Source of the DNA: Brevibacterium sp. 'Marine'
Lineage (GTDB): Bacteria > Actinomycetota > Actinomycetes > Actinomycetales > Brevibacteriaceae
Reading direction: 5' to 3'
NCBI RefSeq assembly: GCF_012844365.1
Contig: NZ_CP051626.1
Span: 248,001 to 312,000, forward strand
DNA: 64,000 nucleotides
Below the pieces are notes generated by a model. That model did no database searches. It saw only the letters and a program-made list of their open reading frames with translations, and was not told the DNA's origin. A program made the translations under genes and the position numbers. Of this stretch, positions 17,418-26,099 are shown in pieces (the stretch's first letter is position 1; the number at the start of each line of letters is the position of its first letter).

Positions 17418-18868
17418 TGAACATCGGAACACTGAAGAACCTCGTCAACGGACAATTCGCTGCATCGTCCAGCGGGGAAGAGATCGCCGTCTACAACCCT
17501 GCGACCCGGGCCGACGTCGTCGGCAAGGTGCCGGCCATGTCCCCAGAAGATGTCGCTGACGTCTACGCCGCGGCCCGCGAAGGAGCGAAGACCTGGAAGC
17601 GCACAGATCGCCTTGCTCGCGCAAAAGTCCTGCTTGATGCAGCCGGTTTGATCCGGTCGAACCAAGAAGAACTCGCCACTTTGATTGTGGCCGAAATGGG
17701 TAAGACTCGGTCAGAAGCTTTCGGCGAGGTCGGAAAGACCGCCGAGTTCTTCGAATACTACGGTGGCATGGGGCGTGACGGCTTCGGCGAGTTTCTGCCC
17801 GATGCGCGCCAAAGCACCTTCGCGGCACGTTTGTACGAACCGATCGGCGTCGTTCTGCTGATCACTCCATGGAACGATCCGCTTCTGACGCCGGCACGGA
17901 AGATGGCCCCGGCCCTGATTGCCGGCAATTCAGTGGTCATCAAACCTGCGACACTGACCCCGCTCATCACACTGCGTTTGGCGCAGCTCCTTGACCAGGC
18001 GGGCCTTCCTTCCGGTGTGTTGGGCACAGTGACTGGACGCATCGGTGAGATGGGAGATGCACTCTTCGATTCTCCGGATCTCCGTGCTGTGTCGTTCACC
18101 GGCTCGACATCGGTTGGAAAGCGCCTGCAGGCCGATCTGGCAGGGAGCGGCATTCGAGTCCAGACCGAGATGGGCGGAAAGAATGCGTCGGTGATCATGG
18201 ATGACGCCGACCTGTCATTGGCTGTCCCTGCGATCGTTTCAGGAGCCTTCGCCCAGGCGGGGCAACGCTGCACAGCGACCAGTCGACTTATCGTGCATTC
18301 CGCTATCGCCGATGAAGCTCGGGAGAAGATCGCAGAGGCCATTCTCAAACTGAAAGTGGCTCCCGGAGACTCCGACGCAGTCGATATGGGGCCGGTGGTT
18401 GATCACCAGGCTCAACGCGACATCGACGAAAGCATTTCACATGCGATCTCGCAAGGTGCCGAGGTCTTGGCGTCGGGCCGGCTGGGAACAGCAGATGCAA
18501 ACGAGGGAGCCTTCGTGTCGCCGACCTTCCTGCGCATTTCGACGACGCACGATATCTGGCGCGACGAGATCTTCGGTCCCGTATTGAGCATGACTGAAGT
18601 CGACGATCTCGATGAGGCAATTGCCGCTGTCAACGATTCGACCTTCGGCCTTTCGAGCGCGATATTCACTCGGAGCCTCGACTCGGCCTTTCGATTCGTG
18701 GAGGAGGTCGATACCGGTCAGGTGTCGGTCAATCAGCCGACCTCCGGCTGGGACATCCACCATCCGTTCGGCGGCTTCAAAGAATCCGGATCCGCCTTCA
18801 AAGAGCAGGGCCGTGATGCCCTCAACTTCTATACGCGGATCAAGACTGCCGCAGTGCGCACACACTGA
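17414..18868 (+). CDS. NAD(P)-dependent aldehyde dehydrogenase
   Basis: The ATG overlaps the Fe-ADH stop as ATGA and has AGGAAGGA 5 bases upstream; longer upstream frames are spurious. The 484-residue protein is a typical ALDH that oxidises an aldehyde to its acid. Features are TPWNDPLLTPARKMAPAL, the cofactor loop FTGSTSVGKR, the general base Glu252 in EMGGKNAS, the nucleophile Cys286 in GQRCTATSR, and EIFGPVLSM. It resembles vanillin/succinate-semialdehyde-type dehydrogenases in general pattern only. Tight coupling to the Fe-ADH suggests sequential alcohol-to-acid oxidation. Confidence 0.92.
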   Translation: MMNIGTLKNLVNGQFAASSSGEEIAVYNPATRADVVGKVPAMSPEDVADVYAAAREGAKTWKRTDRLARAKVLLDAAGLIRSNQEELATLIVAEMGKTRSEAFGEVGKTAEFFEYYGGMGRDGFGEFLPDARQSTFAARLYEPIGVVLLITPWNDPLLTPARKMAPALIAGNSVVIKPATLTPLITLRLAQLLDQAGLPSGVLGTVTGRIGEMGDALFDSPDLRAVSFTGSTSVGKRLQADLAGSGIRVQTEMGGKNASVIMDDADLSLAVPAIVSGAFAQAGQRCTATSRLIVHSAIADEAREKIAEAILKLKVAPGDSDAVDMGPVVDHQAQRDIDESISHAISQGAEVLASGRLGTADANEGAFVSPTFLRISTTHDIWRDEIFGPVLSMTEVDDLDEAIAAVNDSTFGLSSAIFTRSLDSAFRFVEEVDTGQVSVNQPTSGWDIHHPFGGFKESGSAFKEQGRDALNFYTRIKTAAVRTH

Positions 18869-18902
18869 ATCATCTGCCATGGAGAAACGGGGTTCATGAG
18901 AT

Positions 18903-19673
18903 ATGGATACTTTTTCGCTGGCCGGTCGCAGGGCCTTGGTCACCGGAGGAAGCCGCGGTCTTGGTCGTGCGATAGCGCAGGGGCTGGTCTCGGCGGGAGC
19001 AGTCACGGCGATCGCCTCCCGCACCGCGACGGACGTCGAATCCGCCGCGTGGGAACTGAACGCCGCATGCTCAGATAGGGGACGTGCGGTACCGCTGGCG
19101 CTCGACGTGACCCGACAGACTCCCCACGCGATCGTCGACGAGGTCGAGGCCGGCGTCGACGGGCAACTCGATATCGTCGTCCATGCGGCCGGGGTGCAGC
19201 ACAGAGCGGCTGCAGAAGAGTTCTCGGATGATGAGTGGAGTCGTGTTCTCAGCGTGAATCTGACGGCGCCTTTTCGCCTCAGCCAGGAGATAGGACGACG
19301 CCAGCTCAGCTCGGGCGGTGAAGGCAGCCATATCTTCATCGGCTCGATCGGGAGCGTCCTGGCGCTGCCGGACGTCAGCGCCTATACCGCCAGCAAAAGC
19401 GGAATCCTCGGTCTGGTCCGCAGCCTCAGCGCCGAATGGTCCGGCAGGGGCGTGCGTGTCAACGGCATCGGCCCGGGATACTTCCGCACCGCGCTCACCG
19501 AAGCGGTGTTCGCAGATGCTGACCGCAGTCGGCGCATGGTCGAGCGGATTCCGATGGGGAGGTTCGGCCAACCCGAAGAACTCGCTGGAGCAGCGATCTT
19601 CTTGGCATCCTCGGCATCCAGTTATGTCACCGGTCAGATGCTCATGGTCGACGGCGGATGGACATCGACGTGA
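18903..19673 (+). CDS. SDR family oxidoreductase (gluconate 5-dehydrogenase-like)
   Basis: A 256-residue classical SDR. The cofactor motif TGGSRGLG (14-21) is followed by an Arg-containing beta-2 end (ASRTATD) compatible with NADP binding. HAAGVQH matches the NNAG motif, and the triad is Ser148, Tyr161 and Lys165 (YTASK). The C-terminal YVTGQMLMVDGGW is standard. It sits 34 bases after the aldehyde dehydrogenase in the same operon and may act on a sugar acid or hydroxy acid; the resemblance to gluconate 5-dehydrogenases is general. Confidence 0.88.
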   Translation: MDTFSLAGRRALVTGGSRGLGRAIAQGLVSAGAVTAIASRTATDVESAAWELNAACSDRGRAVPLALDVTRQTPHAIVDEVEAGVDGQLDIVVHAAGVQHRAAAEEFSDDEWSRVLSVNLTAPFRLSQEIGRRQLSSGGEGSHIFIGSIGSVLALPDVSAYTASKSGILGLVRSLSAEWSGRGVRVNGIGPGYFRTALTEAVFADADRSRRMVERIPMGRFGQPEELAGAAIFLASSASSYVTGQMLMVDGGWTST

Positions 19674-19758
19674 CCGGCAACTGTACAAAGCAGCAGGCGA
19701 AGCACTGATGTGCAAACGACCAAATCGGTAGACAACGATTGAGAAAAGAGTAGTTTCA

Positions 19759-20973
19759 GTGACCGAACAGATAGGTATTGTCGGTGGCGGCATTGTGGGA
19801 ATCGCCATCGGCCGCGCATTGATGATGACTGGAGACTTTGATGTCACAGTCCTGGAGAAGGAAACCCGGGTCGCGGCGCACCAGACAGGACATAATTCCG
19901 GCGTAGTGCATGCAGGGCTCTATTACGAACCGGGATCGCTGAAGGCCACCCTATGTGCACGTGGTCGGCAGATGACACGGGAGTACTGTCAGGATCGCAA
20001 GCTCCCGTATCGCGAATTGGGCAAGCTTGTCGTCGCTGTTGACGAATCAGAGCTGGTCAAGCTCGACGACATCGAGAATCGCGCCCGGACCAACAAGGTA
20101 CCCGGCATCAGACGGGTCAGCGGAAACGAGATGCGAGAAATCGAGCCGCACGTCAACGGAGTGGCAGCAGTCCACTCGCCCGAGACAGCGGTCGTCGACT
20201 ACGCGGCCATCACCGAGTCGATGGCTGACGATCTCCGGAGGCTCGGCGGGAGGGTTCTTCTCGGGCAAGAGGTAACGGCGGTGTCAACTGCAGGCGGATC
20301 AGCCACAGTTTCGACGACCGCCGGCACCCACCGATTCGACAAGCTGATCGTCTGTGCCGGTCTGCAATCGGACATCATTGCGCGAATGGTCGGCGCATCT
20401 CCCTCACCGAAGATTCTCCCTTTCCGCGGTGAATATTGGTCGATGGCTCCCTCAAGCACCGATCTTGTGCACGGCATGATCTATCCGGTCCCGGACCCTC
20501 GCTTTCCTTTTCTCGGCGTTCATTTCACGCGCGGCGTATACGACGATGTTCATGTCGGTCCGAACGCTGTGCCGGCGCTCGCCCGCGAAGGATACAGTTG
20601 GGGCAAGGTATCGGTCCGAGACACGGTGGAATCACTTCGCTGGCCCGGAGCGCCCGCACTGGCCAAAGAACATTGGCTCATGGGTGTGCGGGAAATCTCT
20701 GCGTCGTTGATCAAACCACTCTACTTCTCGCAGGCGCGACGCTTCATTCCCGAGCTGCGCTCGCGGGACCTGAACTCGAAATCTGCCGCAGGAGTTCGTG
20801 CTCAAGCCTGGAGCGCGGACGGATCCCTGCTCGACGATTTTGCGGTCGACCAGAACGGACCGGTCACACTATTGCGCAACGCGCCATCACCTGCTGCGAC
20901 ATCTGCCATGTCAATTGCCGAATACGTCCTCGAAAACTTCCTGGATGTATCGCCTGCGACCAGGAGCGCGTGA
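19759..20973 (+). CDS. lhgO: L-2-hydroxyglutarate oxidase-like FAD oxidoreductase
   Basis: 404 residues starting at GTG. The FAD-binding GIVGGGIVGIAIGRAL opens the protein, and QTGHNSGVVHAGLYYEPGSLKA is the characteristic stretch of the LhgO family, membrane-associated flavoenzymes that oxidise L-2-hydroxyglutarate to 2-oxoglutarate. PFRGEYW and the C-terminal region with RAQAW also fit. It is the last gene of the 15.1-21.0 kb redox run and implies that the pathway passes through a 2-hydroxy diacid. The ribosome binding site is weak. A close relative acting on another 2-hydroxy acid cannot be excluded. Confidence 0.82.
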   Translation: MTEQIGIVGGGIVGIAIGRALMMTGDFDVTVLEKETRVAAHQTGHNSGVVHAGLYYEPGSLKATLCARGRQMTREYCQDRKLPYRELGKLVVAVDESELVKLDDIENRARTNKVPGIRRVSGNEMREIEPHVNGVAAVHSPETAVVDYAAITESMADDLRRLGGRVLLGQEVTAVSTAGGSATVSTTAGTHRFDKLIVCAGLQSDIIARMVGASPSPKILPFRGEYWSMAPSSTDLVHGMIYPVPDPRFPFLGVHFTRGVYDDVHVGPNAVPALAREGYSWGKVSVRDTVESLRWPGAPALAKEHWLMGVREISASLIKPLYFSQARRFIPELRSRDLNSKSAAGVRAQAWSADGSLLDDFAVDQNGPVTLLRNAPSPAATSAMSIAEYVLENFLDVSPATRSA

Positions 20974-21034
20974 ATTCGCCGCTCCTCACCAGGTGAGCAA
21001 GTCGGTCAAGGTCATGCCCGAGGTACACGGCCGC

Positions 21035-21312
21035 TCTGCGTTCGGTGAGATCCTCACCTGCACCGGTGGTCGGACGGATGGCCTCCCGCCGTCGAACGGC
21101 TGCTTGTGTGCCGGTAGGAAATCCGTGCTCAACGCCGATGACGGGAGGTCGCCTTCCCCGGCATCACCCCCGTCATCGGCGGCGAATCGATCCCCATCGA
21201 TCACCTCGGACCGGACCTCGGCGAGCACACCGACGAAGTGCTGTCATGGCTGGGGCTGGCACCGGAGCAGAATGCATCTCCGGACTTAGACCACGACAGC
21301 GGCGAGGACTGA
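21035..21312 (+). pseudogene. Decayed remnant of a CaiB/BaiF CoA transferase
   Basis: Two blocks match the intact gene at 3.5-4.8 kb. The first (SAFGE, TGGR, PSNG, LCAG, KSV) corresponds to its middle part. The second, in another reading frame, is FPGITPVIGGESIPIDHLG through DEVLSWLGL and ends with GED and a stop, the same C-terminus as the intact gene. The roughly 270 bases between these blocks in the intact gene are missing, and no start remains. An extra dozen residues were inserted before the GED end. This is a truncated, frameshifted paralogue, not a gene. Confidence 0.85.
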
Positions 21313-21348
21313 ACGCCGAAACCACTACCGTCGGAGACGTCCCAGGTC

Positions 21349-21354
21349 TACTCT
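21349..21354 (+). promoter_or_regulatory. Extended -10 like hexamer TACTCT before a leaderless start
   Basis: TACTCT fits the actinobacterial -10 consensus TANNNT and is followed by exactly six bases and the ATG at 21361. No ribosome binding site is visible, which points to a leaderless transcript. Confidence 0.5.
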
Positions 21355-21360
21355 TGAGCC

Positions 21361-21921
21361 ATGGGCGAGCTGAGGTACTCGATCAACGTCACCGTCGACG
21401 GCTGCTGCGATCATCGCGTGGGGGTCATCAGCGACGACTTCCACCGCCACCATGCCAACAATCTCAAGCGTGCCGACGGCCTGATCTTCGGTCGCATCAC
21501 CTACCAGATGATGGAAGACGCCTGGCGTCGGCCCGAGGGTGACACGACCCCGGAAGCCGAACTCGACCCGTTCGTCGCGGCCATCGACCCGGCCCGCAAA
21601 TTTGTCGTCTCGAGCACCTTGGAGCGCGTCGACTGGAACTCCGAACTCATTCGCGGCGACCTCGCCACCGCTGTCCGCGAGCTCAAGGAGCAATCCGAGA
21701 CGGGACTCGCGGTCGGGGGAGTGACGCTGCCGCTCGCGCTCGCCGAACTCGGCCTCATCGACGAGTTCGAATTCATCATCCATCCCTGCATCGCCGGTCA
21801 CGGTCCCTACCTCTTCGCCGGACTGAGCGACATCGTCAACCTCGAACTCGTCGATCGCAGTGAACTCGAAGCAGGTCACGCGATCCAGACATACCGGCCG
21901 AAGACCAAGGCTTCCCGATAA
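21361..21921 (+). CDS. Dihydrofolate reductase family (RibD C-terminal fold) protein
   Basis: 186 residues with the RibD C-terminal/DHFR-like fold: the first strand YSINVTVDG, the DGLIFGRITYQMM segment, SSTLERVDW, the nucleotide-binding LAVGGVTLPLAL and the late strand DEFEFIIHPCIAGHG. Such proteins are NADPH-dependent reductases of mostly unknown substrate. It is probably leaderless and monocistronic. A second, only distantly similar member lies at 34.6 kb. Not linked to folate or riboflavin genes here. Confidence 0.85.
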   Translation: MGELRYSINVTVDGCCDHRVGVISDDFHRHHANNLKRADGLIFGRITYQMMEDAWRRPEGDTTPEAELDPFVAAIDPARKFVVSSTLERVDWNSELIRGDLATAVRELKEQSETGLAVGGVTLPLALAELGLIDEFEFIIHPCIAGHGPYLFAGLSDIVNLELVDRSELEAGHAIQTYRPKTKASR

Positions 21922-22077
21922 ACGGGACTGGGCACAGGCAATTCTCATTGCCCTCTCACATGCCGAACAAACTCTGTTTCGCGCGCAGAGAGCCATGTAT
22001 AACGAATGTGACGCCGCACACTGGAGCGCGGCGACGATTCGTTTCCCGCTATTCGGGAACATGCGTGAAGGAGTCCC

Positions 22078-23025
22078 ATGGTCCGGCCAACAACCGTTGA
22101 CATCCTCGACACCACTCTGCGCGACGGGCTGCAGATCGAAAAGGCGATCGTGCCCACCGATGCCAAGGTCGCCCTGGCCGAAAAGCTCATCGGCGCAGGC
22201 CTCAACCACATCGAGGTCGGCTCCTTCGTCAATCCGAAGAAGGTCCCGCAGATGGCCGACACCGACGAGCTGCTGCGCCGCCTGGCTCCGCACCAAGACA
22301 ACGGAGTCGAGTTCTACACCCTCGTCTTCAACCTCAAGGGCGCCCAGCGGGCCGTCGACGCAGGCGCGAAGAACATCAAACTTGTCCTCTCGGCCTCCGA
22401 AGGACACTCGAAAGCGAACTCCGACGCCTCCATCGCCGAGGCGTCCGACCGCCTCATGGACGCCGCCGACTTCGCCCGTGACCAGGGGCTTCGCTTCGAC
22501 ATCACGACCGCAGTGAGCTTCATCTGCCCCTTCGACGGCATCACCGAGCCTGGCCACCTCGTCGAGGTCCTCCGCCCCTTCGTCGACGCCGGAGCACACG
22601 GAATCGGGGTGGCCGACACCATCGGCAACGCCAGCCCATCGCTGGTCCGCCGCAACACCTCGGCGGTCCTCGCCGCTTTCCCGGGCAAACCCGTCAACCT
22701 CCACCTCCACGACACCTACAACTTCGGCATGGCCAACGTCGCCGCCGCCCTCGACCTGGGGATTTCGAACTTCGACGCCGCGATGGGCGGACTCGGCGGC
22801 TGCCCCTTCGCCCCTGGTGCTGCCGGCAACATCGGCACCGACGACCTCGTCCACCTCCTCCACCGCGAAGGTGTGGCCACCGGCGTCGACGTCGAGGCGC
22901 TCACCGAGGTGCGCGACCCCCTCATCGCCGCCGTCGGCCACGACCTGACCTCGAGCCTGTCGGACATCCCCGCGACCCCCGCGGTCTTCGACGACCGGTT
23001 CGCGGCCGCCTCGGCGAGGGCGTGA
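22078..23025 (+). CDS. Hydroxymethylglutaryl-CoA lyase family protein
   Basis: 315 residues of the HMGL-like branch of the DRE-TIM superfamily. All key residues of human HMG-CoA lyase have counterparts: Arg15 and Asp16 in TTLRDGLQ, His209 and His211 in LHLHDTYN, and Cys242 in the signature GGLGGCPFAPGAAGN. HMG-CoA lyase splits 3-hydroxy-3-methylglutaryl-CoA into acetyl-CoA and acetoacetate. GAAGGAG precedes the ATG. The next gene, a CoA transferase, starts one base after the stop, and a TctCBA transporter follows, so this looks like a dedicated catabolic operon rather than leucine degradation. Related acyl-CoA substrates are possible. Confidence 0.9.
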   Translation: MVRPTTVDILDTTLRDGLQIEKAIVPTDAKVALAEKLIGAGLNHIEVGSFVNPKKVPQMADTDELLRRLAPHQDNGVEFYTLVFNLKGAQRAVDAGAKNIKLVLSASEGHSKANSDASIAEASDRLMDAADFARDQGLRFDITTAVSFICPFDGITEPGHLVEVLRPFVDAGAHGIGVADTIGNASPSLVRRNTSAVLAAFPGKPVNLHLHDTYNFGMANVAAALDLGISNFDAAMGGLGGCPFAPGAAGNIGTDDLVHLLHREGVATGVDVEALTEVRDPLIAAVGHDLTSSLSDIPATPAVFDDRFAAASARA

Positions 23026-23026
23026 G

Positions 23027-24253
23027 ATGACCGACGACACCCCCGCCGCGAACCCTGCGGACTCAAGCGCAGAACCGCTGCCGCTCGAAGGCATCCGCGT
23101 CATCGAGTTCTCCCACATGGTCATGGGGCCGAGCTGCGGGATGATCCTGGCCGACCTCGGCGCCGAGGTCATCAAGGTCGAACCCCGCGGAGCCGGCGAC
23201 AAGACCCGCTACCTGCCCGGGTCCGGATCCGGGCTGTTCCCCGCGTTCAACCGCAACAAACACAGCGTCCAACTCGATATCGCCGAGGCGGCCGACCGTG
23301 ACCGCGTCCTCGACCTCATCGACTCCGCCGATGTCCTGCTCGAGAACTTCCGCGTCGGAAAGATGGAATCGATCGGCTTCGGATACGAGGAGCTGTCGGC
23401 CCGCAATCCCGGACTCATCTACTGCTCGCTCAAGGGATTCCTGTCCGGTCCGTACGGAAACCGGACCGCCCTCGACGAGGTCGTGCAGATGCTCGGCGGA
23501 CTGGCCTATATGACCGGCCCGCCCGGGCAGCCGCTGCGCGCCGGCGCCAGCGTCAACGACATCATGGGCGGAATGTTCGGCGTCATCGGCATCCAGTCGG
23601 CACTGCGGGTGCGGGAGACCACGGGCCGCGGAAAACTCATCAACTCCGCACTGTTCGAGAACAACGCCTTCCTCGTCGGCACCCATATGGCGCAGTCCCA
23701 GATCAGCGGCGAACCACCGCGGCCGATGCCGACCCGGCAGGCCACCTGGGCCGTCTACGACATCTTCCGTGACTCGGACGACAACCAGGTCTTCGTCGCC
23801 GCCGTCTCCGACGGGCAGTGGCGTGACCTCTGCGACGAATTCGGACTGACCGGACTCGCCGCCGATCCGGACATGCTGACCAACCAGGGCCGAGTCGACC
23901 AACGCGACCGCATCCACGCAGAACTCCAAGCCGCACTGTCCCAGCTGAGCCTGGCCGAGATCGAAGAGAAATGCACGCGCCGCGGCCTGCCCGTCGCCCC
24001 GGTCAACACCCCCGCAGACCTCACCTCCGATCCGCACCTCGTGGCCTCCGGAGCGCTCGCCCACACCGGGCTGCCGAGTGGGACCAGCGTCGAAGTGCCG
24101 CTGCTGCCGTTGACCTTCGACGGGTCTCGGCTGGGTCTGCGCAGCGCTGTGCCCGAACCCGGTCGTCACAACGGCCACTACCGGGACGGTCCGGCGGTGC
24201 CGACGGGTCCACCGGCCGACGGACCCCAGCCCGACGAGCACCGTCTGGACTGA
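23027..24253 (+). CDS. CaiB/BaiF family (class III) CoA transferase
   Basis: 408 residues with LEGIRVIEFSHMVMGPSCG, the Glu-Pro/CoA site LADLGAEVIKVE, RNKHSVQLDI, LLENFR, and the probable catalytic Asp178 in the ASVNDIMGG stretch. It begins one base after the HMG-CoA-lyase-like gene. Within the family, succinyl-CoA:dicarboxylate transferases (for example human SUGCT, which can use 3-hydroxy-3-methylglutarate) offer a precedent: this enzyme may activate the diacid imported by the downstream Tct system, feeding the lyase (inference). Sequence differs strongly from the other CoA transferase at 3.5 kb. Confidence 0.9.
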   Translation: MTDDTPAANPADSSAEPLPLEGIRVIEFSHMVMGPSCGMILADLGAEVIKVEPRGAGDKTRYLPGSGSGLFPAFNRNKHSVQLDIAEAADRDRVLDLIDSADVLLENFRVGKMESIGFGYEELSARNPGLIYCSLKGFLSGPYGNRTALDEVVQMLGGLAYMTGPPGQPLRAGASVNDIMGGMFGVIGIQSALRVRETTGRGKLINSALFENNAFLVGTHMAQSQISGEPPRPMPTRQATWAVYDIFRDSDDNQVFVAAVSDGQWRDLCDEFGLTGLAADPDMLTNQGRVDQRDRIHAELQAALSQLSLAEIEEKCTRRGLPVAPVNTPADLTSDPHLVASGALAHTGLPSGTSVEVPLLPLTFDGSRLGLRSAVPEPGRHNGHYRDGPAVPTGPPADGPQPDEHRLD

Positions 24254-24396
24254 CAGCTCAGTCAGCGGAGCACCGGCTCCGGGCGGAGGAGTTCCGAACA
24301 GCTCGGCACCCATCCCGCAGGCATCAGACCCACCAGCATCAGACCCACCAGCACACCACCAAATATCGAGAACCGAACACACAAGGGGAACAGCTC

Positions 24397-25461
24397 ATGC
24401 GATCAACGACGATCACACGGACACGGACAGCCGCCTCGGCGAAGACAGAACGGGCGAAGACGCGCAAGCGCGCGGCGAAGATCGGGGCCGTGCTCGCCAC
24501 GGTCGCCCTCGTCGCCACCGCCTGCGGGAACAAGGCGCAGCCTCCGGGCGAAGGCGGGGACTATCCGAAGGGGCCGGTCTCGGTCACCGCTCCGGCCGAA
24601 CCCGGTTCCGGCTGGGACACCACGGCCCGCGCTCTCGTCGAGGCGCTGCAGAAGGAAGACATCGTCTCCACTCCGCTGCCCGTGCAGAACAAGCCCGGCG
24701 GCACCGGCTGCTCCTGGCTGACGTCGATGATGCAGCAGGAGAAGGGCAAAGACGACCAGATCGCGATCACCTCCCTGGCCAGTCAGACGATGAAGGCGCG
24801 CAACCTGTGCAAGTTCGGCCCCGAGGACGCCACCCTCATCGCCACCCTCTACGTCGAGGACTTCATGGTCGTGACCCCGAAGGACGGGGACTTCAAGGAC
24901 CTCGACGCCCTGGTCAAAGCCCTCAAGGACGACCCGCAGAAGGTCACCGTCGCGGCCGCCGGAGACGACACCCTGCCGTTCGCGCTGTTCGCGAAGGAAG
25001 CCGGCATCGACCCGGCCGACATCAACTTCGTCAACTACGACGGCGGCGGCGAACAGACCACGGCCATGCTCAACGGAGACGCGAAGGTCGCGATCGCCGG
25101 AATGAGCGAATTCCGTTCCGTCATCGAATCCGGCGACATCGAACCGCTCGTCACCTTCGCGCAGAAGCCGCTCGCAGCCCCCTTCGACGAGGTGCCCACC
25201 GCGAAGGACTCCGGCTACGACGTGACGTTGGGCAACTGGCGCGGAGTCTACGGACCCGCCGAGATGCCCCAAGAAGCCGTCGACTTCTGGGCCAAGGCGC
25301 TCGAAGATGTGAGCAAGTCCGATGCCTGGCAGGAGACCCTGAAGAACAACCAATGGGCCACCGAATTCCATACCGGCGAGGAGGCTCAGGCCTACGTCGA
25401 CGACGCTGCGAAGACGGTGGAAGAAGGCGTGAAGGAAACCGACCTGGGCAACAGCAAATGA
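24397..25461 (+). CDS. tctC: Tripartite tricarboxylate transporter solute-binding lipoprotein TctC
   Basis: Start chosen at the ATG preceded by AAGGGGAA. The 354-residue protein has a long basic N-region and a lipobox VATAC with Cys43, so it is anchored outside the membrane. The body carries the Bug/TctC features: PVSVTAPAEPGSGWDTTARAL near the start, a KPGGTG loop and NFVNYDGGGEQTTAMLNGD. Such proteins capture carboxylates for the TctAB permease. It overlaps tctB by ATGA. The ligand is probably the substrate of the upstream CoA transferase and lyase. Confidence 0.92.
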   Translation: MRSTTITRTRTAASAKTERAKTRKRAAKIGAVLATVALVATACGNKAQPPGEGGDYPKGPVSVTAPAEPGSGWDTTARALVEALQKEDIVSTPLPVQNKPGGTGCSWLTSMMQQEKGKDDQIAITSLASQTMKARNLCKFGPEDATLIATLYVEDFMVVTPKDGDFKDLDALVKALKDDPQKVTVAAAGDDTLPFALFAKEAGIDPADINFVNYDGGGEQTTAMLNGDAKVAIAGMSEFRSVIESGDIEPLVTFAQKPLAAPFDEVPTAKDSGYDVTLGNWRGVYGPAEMPQEAVDFWAKALEDVSKSDAWQETLKNNQWATEFHTGEEAQAYVDDAAKTVEEGVKETDLGNSK

Positions 25462-26090
25462 CCGCTCACCGCACCGACCTCGTCACCGGCGGCGCCATCG
25501 CCGTCATCGGCGCGGTCTACTACATCGCGACGTTCTCCATCCAGGAGACCGCGAACATCGTCACCCCGCGCACCTTTCCCGCCATCGTCGGCATCGGGCT
25601 CGTCGTGCTCGGCCTCTTCCTCGCGGGGCAGGCCGTCGTCCGGCACCGGAAGGACACCCTCGCCGAGGCGGGGCCCGGGTCCGCGGGGTCCGCTGAGGCG
25701 GGCACGGGGTCCGTGCCCGGCTCCGGCGCGGGCGGCGGGACCGCCTCGGTGAGCGGAGACACGGACCGAAGCGCCGCCTCGGCGGGGGAATCGTCACTGG
25801 AGACGGCAGGTACGGACGAAGCGGTCGGCGGGGTCGTCCTCGATGCTCCGCCGGAACCGCAGGTGCGCAAGGTCGTGTTCCAGTTCGCGCTCTTCTTCGT
25901 CTATCTGGCGATCCTCATCCCCGTCGGCTTCCTGCTGTCGACGGCGGCGTTCCTCATGGGGCTGACCAGCATCTACGCGCCGGAGAAGTGGATCCGCAAT
26001 CTCATCTTCTCCGTCGTCTTCGCGGGCCTGGTCTACGCGGCGTTCGTCTTCGGACTCGCCGTGTACCTGCCTGTCGGGATTCTGGGCTAG
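25458..26090 (+). CDS. tctB: Tripartite tricarboxylate transporter small membrane subunit TctB
   Basis: 210 residues starting inside the tctC stop (ATGA). Four hydrophobic helices are evident: near residues 8-28, 38-52, then a pair from about 138 to 160 and at the C-terminus. Between the second and third lies a Gly/Ala/Ser/Glu-rich linker of roughly 70 residues that is longer than in most TctB proteins and contains several near-copies of the iterated 9-mer. TctB is the small partner of TctA; its exact role is unclear. It is placed 9 bases before tctA. Confidence 0.88.
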   Translation: MTAHRTDLVTGGAIAVIGAVYYIATFSIQETANIVTPRTFPAIVGIGLVVLGLFLAGQAVVRHRKDTLAEAGPGSAGSAEAGTGSVPGSGAGGGTASVSGDTDRSAASAGESSLETAGTDEAVGGVVLDAPPEPQVRKVVFQFALFFVYLAILIPVGFLLSTAAFLMGLTSIYAPEKWIRNLIFSVVFAGLVYAAFVFGLAVYLPVGILG

Positions 26091-26099
26091 GGGGCGGAC

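Noticed and set aside
21325..23202. 625-codon minus-strand open frame opposite the RibD-like and HMG-CoA lyase genes
   Set aside because: Antisense to genes with intact catalytic motifs; Val/Gly/Asp/Glu-rich shadow composition and no known domain.
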